A stretch of DNA of 64,000 nucleotides from Enterobacter cloacae (GTDB lineage Bacteria > Pseudomonadota > Gammaproteobacteria > Enterobacterales > Enterobacteriaceae): assembly GCA_014169315.1 (NCBI GenBank), contig AP022133.1, positions 434,001-498,000 on the forward strand, in the 5' to 3' direction. The position numbers and the translations under genes were made by a program. The notes below the pieces were generated by a model that ran no database searches, was not told the origin of the DNA, and saw nothing but the letters and a program-made list of their open reading frames with translations. This document shows, one piece after another, positions 16,684 to 26,518 of the stretch (position 1 is its first letter; each line of letters starts with the position of its first letter).

Positions 16684-18822
16684 TTACCCGATCTGCCCAT
16701 TCCCCAGATGTTTCACGCGGCGTTTCACCTCTTCCTGCTTACCGGCGTTAAACGGACGTGCATCAGGGCTGCCGAGATAACCACACACGCGGCGAGTCAC
16801 GGAAACGCGCGAGGCATCATGGTTGCCGCATTTCGGACAGGTGAATCCTTTGCTGGTGCATTCGAACTCACCGGTAAAGCCGCACTCGTAACACTCATCG
16901 ATAGGCGTGTTCGTACCGTAATACGGCACGTGCTGATAGCTGTAATCCCACACGTCTTCCAGCGCTTTCAGGTTGTGCTGGATGTTTGGGTACTCGCCGT
17001 AGCAGATGAAACCACCGCTGGCGATGGGCGGGTAAGCAGCTTCAAAGTCGATCTTGTCGTACGGGTTAACTTTTTTCTCGACGTCGAGGTGGAAGCTGTT
17101 GGTGTAGTAACCTTTGTCGGTCACCCCTTCAATGATGCCAAACTCTGCGGTGTCCAGGCGGCAGAAACGGTCGCACAGGTTTTCGCTCGGGGTGCTGTAC
17201 AGGCTAAAGCCATAGCCGGTTTCATCTTTCCACAGGTCAACCGCATCGCGCAGGCGCTGCACGATAGCGACACCTTTTTCACGCAGCGCATCGCTGTCAT
17301 ACATATGCTTGTCACCAGACAGCGCGTTGATGGTTTCGTGAATGCCGATATAGCCCAGCGAGATAGACGCACGGCCATTTTTAAAGATCTCAGAAACGTC
17401 ATCGTCTGCTTTCAGACGCACGCCGCAGGCACCTTCCATATACAGGATTGGCGCAACGCGCGCCTTCACCCCTTCCAGGCGGGCAATACGGGTCATCAAC
17501 GCTTTACGTGCCAGCAGCAGACGTTCGTCCAGCAGCGTCCAGAAGGCCGCTTCATTACCTTTGGCCTCCAGCGCGATGCGCGGCAGGTTAAGGCTGATCA
17601 CGCCCAGGTTATTACGCCCGTCGTGGATCTGCTCGCCGTTTTCATCCTCGTACACGCCGAGGAAGCTGCGACAGCCCATTGGCGTTTTAAACGAACCGGT
17701 GACCTTGACCACCTGATCGTAGTTCAGGATGTCCGGATACATACGCTTGCTTGCACACTCCAGTGCCAGCTGCTTGATGTCGTAATTCGGGTCGCCAAAC
17801 TTGTGGTTCAGACCGTCACGAATGGCAAACACCAGTTTTGGGAATACCGCCGTTTTGCGGTTCTTGCCAAGACCAGAGATGCGGTTGCGCAGAATGGACT
17901 GTTGGATCAGTCGCGATTCCCAGCTGGTACCCAGGCCGAAACCGAAGGTGACAAACGGCGTCTGGCCGTTGGCGGTGTGCAGCGTGTTAACTTCATACTC
18001 CAGCGACTGGAATGCGTCGTAACACTCTTTTTCGGTGCGCGAATGGGCATAGCCGTCGGCATCCGGGATTTGCCACTCTTCCGCCGTTGTACGGTGCTTG
18101 TTGAAGCTCGCGCTGACAAACGGCGCAAGCACTTCATCAATGCGGTTAATGGTGGTGCCACCGTAAATATGGCTGGCGACCTGGGCGATAATCTGCGCCG
18201 TTACTGCGGTAGCGGTGGAGATGGATTTTGGCGGTTCAATCTCGGCGTTACCCATTTTAAAACCGTGGGTCAGCATCCCTTTCAGATCGATCAGCATGCA
18301 GTTGAACATCGGGAAGAACGGCGAGTAGTCGAGATCGTGGTAGTGGATCTCGCCGCGCTCGTGCGCGGAAACGACGTCGCGCGGCAGCAGGTGCTGACGG
18401 GCATAGTGTTTGGCAACAATACCCGCCAGCAGGTCACGCTGGGTCGGGATGACTTTACTGTCTTTGTTCGCATTTTCATTGAGCAGGGCGGAGTTGGTCT
18501 GCTCTACCAGACCACGAATATCCTGGTTCAGACGACCGCGCTTCTCACGCTGAATGTCACGATCGTGGCGATACTCAATGTAGGCGCGGGCCAGCTGCTT
18601 GTAAGGCCCCGACATCAGCTGGTTCTCAACGGCAGTCTGGATCTCGCTGATATCAACCTGGCTGCGTGTATTCATCTGGCTGCTAACGACTTCTGCGACG
18701 GTGGCGCAGTAATCTGCGTCATCGACTCCCGCTGCTTTAGCTGCACGCAGAATGGCTTCTTTGATGCGCTCTGATTTAAACGGCACTTTACAGCCATCAC
18801 GTTTCATCACATGCGGTGTCAT
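16684..18822 (-). CDS. nrdD: Anaerobic ribonucleoside-triphosphate reductase
   Basis: Reduces NTPs to dNTPs in anaerobic growth, using formate and a glycyl radical. It is 712 residues from the ATG at 18822, with an upstream GTG two codons earlier; GGAG immediately precedes. It has an N-terminal ATP-cone (MTPHVMKRDGCKVPF), zinc-site Cys pairs CYECG and CPKCG near the C-terminus, and the radical Gly in RRVCGYLGSP about 30 residues from the end. It is followed by nrdG. Confidence 0.97.
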   Translation of the reverse strand: MTPHVMKRDGCKVPFKSERIKEAILRAAKAAGVDDADYCATVAEVVSSQMNTRSQVDISEIQTAVENQLMSGPYKQLARAYIEYRHDRDIQREKRGRLNQDIRGLVEQTNSALLNENANKDSKVIPTQRDLLAGIVAKHYARQHLLPRDVVSAHERGEIHYHDLDYSPFFPMFNCMLIDLKGMLTHGFKMGNAEIEPPKSISTATAVTAQIIAQVASHIYGGTTINRIDEVLAPFVSASFNKHRTTAEEWQIPDADGYAHSRTEKECYDAFQSLEYEVNTLHTANGQTPFVTFGFGLGTSWESRLIQQSILRNRISGLGKNRKTAVFPKLVFAIRDGLNHKFGDPNYDIKQLALECASKRMYPDILNYDQVVKVTGSFKTPMGCRSFLGVYEDENGEQIHDGRNNLGVISLNLPRIALEAKGNEAAFWTLLDERLLLARKALMTRIARLEGVKARVAPILYMEGACGVRLKADDDVSEIFKNGRASISLGYIGIHETINALSGDKHMYDSDALREKGVAIVQRLRDAVDLWKDETGYGFSLYSTPSENLCDRFCRLDTAEFGIIEGVTDKGYYTNSFHLDVEKKVNPYDKIDFEAAYPPIASGGFICYGEYPNIQHNLKALEDVWDYSYQHVPYYGTNTPIDECYECGFTGEFECTSKGFTCPKCGNHDASRVSVTRRVCGYLGSPDARPFNAGKQEEVKRRVKHLGNGQIG

Positions 18823-19011
18823 GATCACTCCATTTTAAAAACAGGTTATCCACAGAGGTGGAGAAGATTGCGCCGGGCAGATTTTCAATCCGCCCCGCTA
18901 TTTCCCTCGTTCCCGACACTTGTTATCCACAATTCCGGGGAGCAGGGTCGCCGTCTTGTTGTTGGAATAGTAGACGATAAATACAAGATGTTGGGTCGGC
19001 GTGCATTTTAA

Positions 19012-19037
19012 GTGCTACATATAGTGATTTGCATCAA
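19012..19037 (-). promoter_or_regulatory. nrdD promoter region: FNR-like and NrdR-like sites
   Basis: GTGATTTGCATCAA (19024-19037) matches the FNR consensus TTGAT-N4-ATCAA at all but one base. It overlaps CTACATATAGTG (19016-19027), which resembles a NrdR box. This fits anaerobic and dNTP-linked control of nrdDG. The rest of 18823-19212 shows nothing further that I recognise apart from a terminator hairpin. Confidence 0.5.
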
Positions 19038-19158
19038 ACTTGTTTGCGATTTTTTTGATTCAGAACAAAGTAAAAAAGGGAGAGTACAGATGACAAGCGT
19101 TACAGGCTTTGTAAATTCCTTGCGTCAAATTTTGATTAATTTTTCAACAAAATCATCA

Positions 19159-19190
19159 GCTCAGCGCAGGTTGCGCTGAGCCTGGTTTTG
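19159..19190 (-). terminator. Hairpin downstream of the PTS/GH38 operon
   Basis: GCTCAGCGCA (19159-19168) and TGCGCTGAGC (19172-19181) form a perfect 10-bp stem with a GGT loop, 32 bases past the IIA gene stop. It is the probable end of the operon transcript. Confidence 0.6.
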
Positions 19191-19212
19191 ACTGACAGGT
19201 GTGAGTTCTGCG

Positions 19213-19794
19213 TTACAGGTGACCGGCCCAGCTTAGCCCGGCGTTGATCAGCGCCACTGCGGTGATGATGCCAAGTATCACCGGAACCAGTGGGTTGTTA
19301 GCCGGTGCGGCAGGCATTGCAGGTGGTACAGGCGCTTCCTCCTCACTCCCTAAAATGGACAGCACCTCTTCGCGGGTGCTTGCCGCGAGAAGGTTACTGC
19401 GCGTTTCGTCATCAGTGAGGGAGGTCGTCAGCGTTGTCAGAAGCTGCATATGGGTGCTTCCCGCTTCACGGGAAGGAATGGCCAGCAGGAATACCATTCT
19501 GACCTTTTCGTCGCCCTCCAGCCCGGGCCATGTGATGGGCTCTTCAAAAAGTGCAACACAGAAGGCCGCCTGGGCGACAGATTCTGATTTTCCATGCGGG
19601 ACGGCAAGCTCTTCACCGAGCGCGGTAGGGCCTTCGCTTTCGCGATGTAAGACACTATCAATAAACGCGTGCTTATCGTGGATCACACCCCGTCTGGCTA
19701 GCGAATCTGACATGTGCCTGATGAGCGCTTCCGGCGTGCGTGGCTCGGGGTTGATAAAGATGAAATCAGCGTGAGTCAGCGTGAGTAAATTCAT
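19213..19794 (-). CDS. PTS fructose/mannitol-type IIA protein with a C-terminal membrane helix
   Basis: A 193-residue protein. Residues 1-145 form a IIA domain of the fructose/mannitol class, with the phospho-His in ELAVPHGKSE (about residue 66). After a Pro/Ala-rich linker (PVPPAMPAAPANN) the last 25 residues are a hydrophobic helix (LVPVILGIITAVALINAGL). IIA proteins are normally soluble or fused to IIBC, so the tail probably tethers this one at the membrane beside its IIBC partner. The ATG at 19794 overlaps the end of the phosphorylase gene. It is last in the operon. Confidence 0.85.
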   Translation of the reverse strand: MNLLTLTHADFIFINPEPRTPEALIRHMSDSLARRGVIHDKHAFIDSVLHRESEGPTALGEELAVPHGKSESVAQAAFCVALFEEPITWPGLEGDEKVRMVFLLAIPSREAGSTHMQLLTTLTTSLTDDETRSNLLAASTREEVLSILGSEEEAPVPPAMPAAPANNPLVPVILGIITAVALINAGLSWAGHL

Positions 19795-19795
19795 T

Positions 19796-21496
19796 TTATG
19801 CCTCCAGGGGTGAGTTAACCTGAACCCACAGTGTCTGCCAGCCTGCAAGAATGCACCTGCCGGTAAACGGTTTGTTTGTCACGAGATCGATACCTGACAC
19901 CGGTAACGAAAGCGGCTGCGGGGTTCCCGTGACGTTGACGACACAATAGAGGGTTTCGCTTTCTTGTTTATTCTGGCGTACCACACCAAAGAGCGAGTCC
20001 TCCAGCGGCAGGACACGCTGCCCGGCGTGGGGCGAAAAGGCCGGATGCTGCCGCCGTATCTGTAACAGTTTCGTCAGTTCGCCATAGATGCGGGCACGCA
20101 GGCTCTGTGGGTCGATAAGCTCACTGTGCAGGCGTGAAAGATCCAGCTTTTCGCGATTGATACGCCGGTTAATGCCAGAGGCGCGCAGCCCGGCAACATC
20201 ATTTTCACTCCCGAGCAGGCTGTGGTAATAAATTGCCGGAACGCCCTGTAGCATGAATAAAATCGCATGTGCGGCGCTGAAGCGGGCTATCTGTGAGTTC
20301 TGGCTTTCGCCGGGTTCGCTTAACGCACTCAGATAGTTGATGTTGAGTTCATACGGCGACTGGCTACCGTCAGGATCCGTTTTCCAGGAAATACGTCCTT
20401 CTTTGCGTTCCACTTCACTGATCAGAAAGTTTTTTTCCTCTGCATCCAGCACATTCTCTACCGGGCGTAAACCAATACCGTCATGGCTGGCCAGGAAGTT
20501 GAAAAATGTGCAGTTGCCAGGAAGGGGGTCGGCTTCCAGCGTTTTTGCCCACTGTCTCAGCCAGCGAGCATTGCCGCGTAAAAATGCATGCAGCGTCAGC
20601 GGAGGCAAGGGGAACTGATAGACCATGCTTGCTTCATCACCGGCACCAAAGTAACGGATATTCTCCTGATGCGGGACGTTGGTTTCCGTAATGAGCAGGC
20701 AATCGGGGAACGTTTTATCAAGAATGGCTCGCCAGAGCTTAATGATTTGGTGCACCTGTGGAAGATGAATACAGCGGCTATTTGGCTCCTTCCAGAGAAA
20801 ACCGATAGCATCCAGACGGATCGCGCGTGCGCCACGGGCGGCATATTCCAGCAGGATCGCAATGCTCTCCAGAAGGACTTCCGGTTCACGGAAATTCAAA
20901 TCTATCTGATCGGCGCTAAATGTTGTCCAGATATGAACCTTTTCCCCGCTTTTACGTGTAAATGGCGTGAGTAGCGGTAACGCCCGGGGACGCGTCACCT
21001 GATGGTAATCGCCCTCCGGGTCGGCATTCAGGAAAAAATTCTCGTAGCGGGCATCACCGTTCAGATACCCTTTAAACCAGGTGCTTTCCCGGGAGATATG
21101 GTTGATAACGAAGTCGAACATCAGATTGAAATCTTTTGCCATCGCTTCGACGTCCTGCCAGCCGCCCAGTTCAGGGGCTATTTGTCGGTAATCTTTGACG
21201 CTAAACCCATCATCGGAACTCCACGGATACATAGGCAGCAGGTGGATGTCACTGATCCTCTCTTTCAGCCACGTCTGTGAAAACCGGTGCAGTACGTTAA
21301 GTGCCGGTGCGCCTGGTGAGGTCATACTGTCACCATAAGCAATCATCCAGACGCGGGTTTGGTCCAGCGGAACCGGGGTGTGTTGACCAGACTCCCATTG
21401 TTTGCAGAGTTGGAGAATTCTCTCGCCGGTCACAGCGGGATCCTGATGGGGATACAGCTGCGTGAGTGTTTCGTTAATCAGAGGGGTAAGAGTCAT
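19796..21496 (-). CDS. GH13 subfamily 18 sugar phosphorylase (sucrose/glucosylglycerate phosphorylase type)
   Basis: A 566-residue GH13_18 enzyme. Such enzymes split an alpha-glucoside with phosphate, giving glucose-1-phosphate. The catalytic set is visible: nucleophile Asp in RLDAIGFLW, acid/base Glu in LLITETNVPH and the transition-state Asp in LASHDGIGLRP. E. coli YcjM of this group is a glucosylglycerate phosphorylase, and others act on sucrose or sucrose-6-phosphate. The residues that choose between these cannot be settled by eye. It overlaps the mannosidase gene by four bases. Confidence 0.85.
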   Translation of the reverse strand: MTLTPLINETLTQLYPHQDPAVTGERILQLCKQWESGQHTPVPLDQTRVWMIAYGDSMTSPGAPALNVLHRFSQTWLKERISDIHLLPMYPWSSDDGFSVKDYRQIAPELGGWQDVEAMAKDFNLMFDFVINHISRESTWFKGYLNGDARYENFFLNADPEGDYHQVTRPRALPLLTPFTRKSGEKVHIWTTFSADQIDLNFREPEVLLESIAILLEYAARGARAIRLDAIGFLWKEPNSRCIHLPQVHQIIKLWRAILDKTFPDCLLITETNVPHQENIRYFGAGDEASMVYQFPLPPLTLHAFLRGNARWLRQWAKTLEADPLPGNCTFFNFLASHDGIGLRPVENVLDAEEKNFLISEVERKEGRISWKTDPDGSQSPYELNINYLSALSEPGESQNSQIARFSAAHAILFMLQGVPAIYYHSLLGSENDVAGLRASGINRRINREKLDLSRLHSELIDPQSLRARIYGELTKLLQIRRQHPAFSPHAGQRVLPLEDSLFGVVRQNKQESETLYCVVNVTGTPQPLSLPVSGIDLVTNKPFTGRCILAGWQTLWVQVNSPLEA

Positions 21497-24111
21497 TGCG
21501 GATCGTTACGCTCCGTGTAAGCAATAAGAAAATCACAGCTACTGGAAGGCGGGATCATGGTTTGTGTGGGGACGATCTCTTCCAGATAGTTGACCTGTGC
21601 AAGCGCTGTAAAACAGGCCGGAACGGGCACCGGCTGGTCACCGGCGTTAAAAAGACGCACGAGGGTGCCGTTCACCGTTTGGGCATGTGGCAGAGCGGAA
21701 AGTATGAGCGGCTCGGGGACGTCCAGAAGCGAGAAATAACCCGGCAGCGAGCGCGTTTTTATGTTTAATGTGAACCGCTCAAGACGGTTATCCAGCGTAT
21801 GCAGCGTTTGCCGCTGCCAGGTAAAGGGTTGGCCAATAGCCTGTTTTTCCCGTTTCCGTAACGTGGCGTGCTCTGCGTTGTCTGCCAGCGACAGGGCAAA
21901 AGAAAAGTGCAGCGGTTTGAGGAGCTGTGCGTCCGGTGTTTCAACAATGGTGTTATTGATCCCCGAGGCACGGCCAGGTCGCCAGGCAAGATCGTCGCGG
22001 CCCAGCACCCCCGTGGCTTTAAACAGCGTCAGTGCAATGTGGGCGGGTTCTGTTCCGTGGAGCTGAAACTCTTTCATTCCCTGGCTGTTAATGATCAGCG
22101 CTTTACCTGCGTCTTCAACAGCAATAATCCCCTCACTGGTTTCGATATCCACGGGAAATTCCCGGTACTGCTGACGCCACCGATCGTTTTTCACGCCAGC
22201 CTGACGGCGGATGATCGAAAAAGGCTGCGAGGCAAGGGTGTGCCGCGTCGTGATATCGCTGTTGATCAGCAAGCGCAGACGGTGATCGCAAACGGTGTTC
22301 TCCAGATCTATCGCGACATATAAATGAGGATCGTATTTGCGCAGTTCACACTGCAGCCGCACGGACAGCGTTTTTGTTGCGCCTCCCGCGCGAGCTGCCA
22401 GATCCACGGGTAACAAGAGTTCCGTTTCTAACGTCATTCTTTCGATGAGCTGACACTTCTGGCAGTCAAGAAGCCTGAATTGAGCAGTGTATTGAGGCGT
22501 ATCGCCCTTCAGTGGGGAGAAGTCGTAGCTGTCGCCTGCGTCGGCGCAGTCTTCGAACGTGAACAGTTTTTCAATCCGCCTGCCGCTATGTTTATCTTCC
22601 AGAGAGAGATAACCCGCTTCGATTCGCAGCCTGCTCGTCTCGTTTTCAATAACGGTATCCTGGACGGTATGTGCCCAATCGCTTATGCCCGGTGCTTCTG
22701 CTACGGTGACGGCCATATAACCGAGAGCGGGTAAGTCCGGCATATCCAGCGCGATGTTCCAGCGGTAATAGTCGGGTAATACGATCTCTTTTTCACCTTC
22801 AGGCGTCAGTTGAACAACCCGCCCACCAGGGAGGGACTGCCGGTCGAGAACGCTGAACGCCAGAGGCTGGTGTTGGTACCGTAGCGCAAGGGTATCGCTG
22901 CGGCTGTATACCGTGGTATTCACGACGCGTGACGCCTTATCCGCACTGGTATTCACAACCAGTAGCTCACCTTCCTGGCAGCACGCCGAGCCCAGTTCTT
23001 TCACCACCAGATTCCACAGGCTGTGGCAAAGCTGCTCGGTTTGCTCGAGGCGATGAGCAATATCACGGTTGGTGGCATCGCTATTACAACCGCCAATGGA
23101 ATCGTGAGCATGGCAGCGCAATAGCTGTTTCCAGATGCGATCGACCCATTCCAGATTGACGTGAATACCGTGATGACGCGCTAACGCAATCGTGGGCTCC
23201 AGCCGACGCAGGATAAATTGTTCAATATCGTAATTTTTCTTTTTGATGTCATAACGGACGGAGCCGATCGTTTTGTGAATGCGCGTATAACGAGGGGATT
23301 TCAGTTCACCTTCCCAGCGCTCAAAACCGCCTTGCCGCTGTCGCAGGAGCCCGACGTAGTGCTCCAGCGAGCCGATCCGGTACTGGTCATTTTCTGGTGA
23401 GTGCTGGCTCGCCGTGCGCAGAATACCGGGTAAATCAGGATCGATATTGACCTGATCGCCGCCGCTGGGCAGTAATAAATGTTCCAGCCCGGCGCGCTGG
23501 CGAAGCGCATTGACGAGCGGGTAAATTTTGCCATGCAGGTGTTCAGCATCGGCGCTGATATTTTTTGCTGCGCCATAGCCAAATGCCATCGCGCAGGCGA
23601 TGATTTCGGCTCCTGAGGGGGCTCGCCAGATAAACTGACTCTTGCTGGCCTGCTCGTCGTGGTTAATGCCGCGCCAGAATACAATGTTATCAATGCCGCA
23701 GCCGCGTAGCAGGGTCGGCATTTGTGCATTGTGGCCGAACGTATCCGGCAGGTATCCCACCATCATGGCATGGCCATGTTCCCTCGCGGACAACATACCG
23801 TATTTCAGGTTGCGAATAATTGACTCGCCGTGAACGTTGTAGGTATCGGTTTGCGAATACCACGGTCCAATAAACAGACGCTTGTCGCGTACCAGTGTAT
23901 TCAGGCGCTGGCGATATTCGGGGTTAATGCCCAGGAAATCCTCAACGACGGCCATTTGCCCATCAAGGTGGTAGCAGGTATATGACGGATCTTGTTCGAG
24001 CGTGGCAATCACTTCAGCGAAATTGTAAGACGCCAGAATGTTGCTGTCCTGGAGCGTGAAATACCACTCCTGATCCCAGTGCGTATGTGCGACGACGTGG
24101 ATGTGACTCAT
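21493..24111 (-). CDS. GH38 alpha-mannosidase (MngB-like)
   Basis: A cytoplasmic 872-residue retaining alpha-mannosidase with no signal peptide. The zinc site opens with HTHWDQEW near the N-terminus and the nucleophile Asp is in YLPDTFGHN. In E. coli the related MngB hydrolyses 2-O-(6-phosphomannosyl)-glycerate after PTS import. The start at 24111 follows AGGAAG; a longer start would overlap the IIBC gene. It overlaps the phosphorylase gene by four bases, so mannosidase and phosphorylase are made together. Confidence 0.88.
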   Translation of the reverse strand: MSHIHVVAHTHWDQEWYFTLQDSNILASYNFAEVIATLEQDPSYTCYHLDGQMAVVEDFLGINPEYRQRLNTLVRDKRLFIGPWYSQTDTYNVHGESIIRNLKYGMLSAREHGHAMMVGYLPDTFGHNAQMPTLLRGCGIDNIVFWRGINHDEQASKSQFIWRAPSGAEIIACAMAFGYGAAKNISADAEHLHGKIYPLVNALRQRAGLEHLLLPSGGDQVNIDPDLPGILRTASQHSPENDQYRIGSLEHYVGLLRQRQGGFERWEGELKSPRYTRIHKTIGSVRYDIKKKNYDIEQFILRRLEPTIALARHHGIHVNLEWVDRIWKQLLRCHAHDSIGGCNSDATNRDIAHRLEQTEQLCHSLWNLVVKELGSACCQEGELLVVNTSADKASRVVNTTVYSRSDTLALRYQHQPLAFSVLDRQSLPGGRVVQLTPEGEKEIVLPDYYRWNIALDMPDLPALGYMAVTVAEAPGISDWAHTVQDTVIENETSRLRIEAGYLSLEDKHSGRRIEKLFTFEDCADAGDSYDFSPLKGDTPQYTAQFRLLDCQKCQLIERMTLETELLLPVDLAARAGGATKTLSVRLQCELRKYDPHLYVAIDLENTVCDHRLRLLINSDITTRHTLASQPFSIIRRQAGVKNDRWRQQYREFPVDIETSEGIIAVEDAGKALIINSQGMKEFQLHGTEPAHIALTLFKATGVLGRDDLAWRPGRASGINNTIVETPDAQLLKPLHFSFALSLADNAEHATLRKREKQAIGQPFTWQRQTLHTLDNRLERFTLNIKTRSLPGYFSLLDVPEPLILSALPHAQTVNGTLVRLFNAGDQPVPVPACFTALAQVNYLEEIVPTQTMIPPSSSCDFLIAYTERNDPQ

Positions 24112-24121
24112 CTTCCTGTCC

Positions 24122-25519
24122 TTACTTCGCCATTCGTGGGCTGGCATAGAGAACGCCCAGCGCACAGACCAGTGCACCAGTGAAAACGCTTAGCAGATAT
24201 CCCGTGACGTTGGTTGCCAGCGGCCATCCCCATATCGCCGGAAGTGGCAGGGTTTGCTTCACTCCCAGTGCGATAGCCAGCAGTGCGCCGGACATTGCGC
24301 CAGCCATGAAGACGGGGATCAGCCGTGGGTTTTTCAGAATGAAGGGGATCGCACCTTCTGATATGCCGATGAAACCCAGCAGCAATGATGTGCTGCCCAC
24401 TGTTTTCTCTTCACTACTGAACACGGCAGGAAGGCCGAAGCGCCCGTTCAGAAATGCGGCGATACCTACACCAATGGAAGGAATAACAATCGCCAGCTCT
24501 CTGGCGGTTAAATCAAAGGTTTCACTGACGCCATTCAGACCCAGCGCCACGGAACCGGCGGCTTTATTCACCGGGCCACCCAGGTCAAAAGCGGTGCCTG
24601 CGGCGATCATCGCGGAATAGAAACCGCGCCCGGTATCCCCGGCGGAAGTAAAGAATTCAACCATCAGCTGGTTGAGCGCACCAAAAACAGGGTTAATCAG
24701 GTATTCCATCACCATCACCAGCGTAATACCGGTAATCAGCGGCACCATTAACATGGTCTTAATCGTTGTAAGCTGTTGGCGAACCTGAATGGTATCGTTA
24801 AGCCAGCGCACCAGATAGCCGACAAAAAAGCCGATACCTATCGCGCCAAAAAAGCCTGATGGCATAAACCCTTCAATGTCAAAGAAGCGCTTGTAAACCT
24901 CATCAGACATGATGCCGCCAATCAGCCCGGGGATCAGCGCAGGCTTACCGGCAATTGAAAACGCGAGATACATGGCAAAAACAGGGTACATAAATTTAAT
25001 GGTCATGAACCCAAGCTTATCCAGCACGCTAAACGGCGTGTGTTCGATGCTGATAAATTGCCCGGTAATTTTCGCCGTCGCCATCAGCAGGCCACCCAGC
25101 ACAACAACCGGCAGCATGTAGCTGATGGCGGCCATGATATGGCCAATAAAGATTTGGTAAGCGGAGCGGCTGCTTTCAGCGTGGTCTTCAATGTGCGTGA
25201 CCGTTTTTTCCATTGCCAGCGCCTGGCGCAGGTAACGATCGGTATGCCTGATAAGCTCCTGGGTGCGCGTTTTCAGGTGCGGCACATGGTCGAAACGCTC
25301 GGCGTCCTGAAGGGGAACGTCGGTGGCGAGAATAATGGCACTGGCGCTGGCGATATCGTGGGCCGACAGTTTGTTCTTAACACCGTCGCTTCCCTGGGTT
25401 TCGACTTTGACATCAATACCCTTTTCTTTCGCCCATGCTGTAATTTTATTGGCAGCCATAAACGTATGAGCGATACCGGTAGGACAGGCCGTCACGGCAA
25501 CAATTCTTTGTTTAGTCAT
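24122..25519 (-). CDS. PTS fructose-family IIBC permease
   Basis: A 465-residue protein. Residues 1-100 are a fructose-type IIB domain with the phospho-Cys in VTACPTGIAHTF, and residues 120-465 form the membrane IIC domain with about nine helices, including AFDLGGPVNKAA and ISEGAIPF motifs. It imports and phosphorylates a sugar or glycoside. The separate IIA gene is last in the same operon. The promoter region (25520-25697) is shared with the divergent RpiR-type regulator gene. Confidence 0.9.
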   Translation of the reverse strand: MTKQRIVAVTACPTGIAHTFMAANKITAWAKEKGIDVKVETQGSDGVKNKLSAHDIASASAIILATDVPLQDAERFDHVPHLKTRTQELIRHTDRYLRQALAMEKTVTHIEDHAESSRSAYQIFIGHIMAAISYMLPVVVLGGLLMATAKITGQFISIEHTPFSVLDKLGFMTIKFMYPVFAMYLAFSIAGKPALIPGLIGGIMSDEVYKRFFDIEGFMPSGFFGAIGIGFFVGYLVRWLNDTIQVRQQLTTIKTMLMVPLITGITLVMVMEYLINPVFGALNQLMVEFFTSAGDTGRGFYSAMIAAGTAFDLGGPVNKAAGSVALGLNGVSETFDLTARELAIVIPSIGVGIAAFLNGRFGLPAVFSSEEKTVGSTSLLLGFIGISEGAIPFILKNPRLIPVFMAGAMSGALLAIALGVKQTLPLPAIWGWPLATNVTGYLLSVFTGALVCALGVLYASPRMAK

Positions 25520-25697
25520 GGTGATAATTTCCTCAAAGAGAATTGAGGCGATTATAAATACAAATAAAAACAACCCTTAACGTTTGCTGATACTAATTGC
25601 GTACCGTGATACTCATTTCCGTAATATGTGATTCTCCTTCCAGAGAAGAAAACGGTTCTTTGTTAATATTAAATTATATTTTTTATGAGAGCGAAAT

Positions 25698-26357
25698 ATG
25701 AATTCTTTCCAGGGAAGTGAACGATTAATATTCGAGTATATTCAACACCATGCACATGATATTTCTACTATCTCAGCGAAAGCGATCGCGCGAGATACCT
25801 TTACCACGACAACATCTGTTAACCGGGTGTGTAAAAAAATGGGGTATAATAGTTACACTGAACTACGATACAAATTTTTACGCGATCAGTTAACGGCGAC
25901 ACCTTCGTGGCCCGTTACGCTCACTGGTGAAGATAATATTGTCACGCAATTATCTGAACTGTTACTGCACTCCAGCCATATTTATTTATATGCACGGGGT
26001 GCATCACTGACTAGCCTGAATTATTTATCACGGTTTTTATCTCTGGCAAGTTTACCACATTTAATTCTTAATGATGTGCATCAGCTAACGCGTGTTTCCA
26101 GAGGAACACTGGTACTGATCAGTAAGTCAGGCGAGACACAATCGTTAATTGAAATGGCGCGTAACGCGTTGCGTAAAGGGTTAAAGATTATCGCGATAAC
26201 TCGCGAGGGATCTACGCTGGCGTCGGTATCTACGTTGTGCTGGCCTCTGGAAATCAACATAAACGCGATCTCTTTATATCAGCGGGAAGGCCAGCTGGAG
26301 CTGCTGAATGCTGTTGACCGCATCGGCTGCTGGTTGCTGCAACACGATGCGGCATAG
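25698..26357 (+). CDS. RpiR/MurR-family regulator
   Basis: A 219-residue regulator with an N-terminal HTH_6 domain (about 1-75, TTTSVNRVCKKMGYNSY) and a SIS sugar-phosphate-binding domain (about 85-210, including LVLISKSGETQSL). It is shorter than the usual 280 residues, mainly in the linker. It is divergent from the PTS operon and probably controls it in response to a phosphosugar. It is read towards the disrupted porin gene, with 8 bases between stop codons. Confidence 0.88.
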   Translation: MNSFQGSERLIFEYIQHHAHDISTISAKAIARDTFTTTTSVNRVCKKMGYNSYTELRYKFLRDQLTATPSWPVTLTGEDNIVTQLSELLLHSSHIYLYARGASLTSLNYLSRFLSLASLPHLILNDVHQLTRVSRGTLVLISKSGETQSLIEMARNALRKGLKIIAITREGSTLASVSTLCWPLEININAISLYQREGQLELLNAVDRIGCWLLQHDAA

Positions 26358-26518
26358 CCTCAGGCTTAGAGTTGCTTAACGACGCCCAGTCGAATGGCGT
26401 AATCATTTTCATGATTACCATCATCATTGATATAGGTTTTATCCAGTGAGACGAGTTCAACGTAAGGCGTCCAGCCATCATCGAGCTTATAGTTGAAGGA
26501 TACGGTAATGACTCCAAC

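Noticed and set aside
16708..18774. 688-codon plus-strand frame
   Set aside because: It is the complement of nrdD, a textbook shadow frame.
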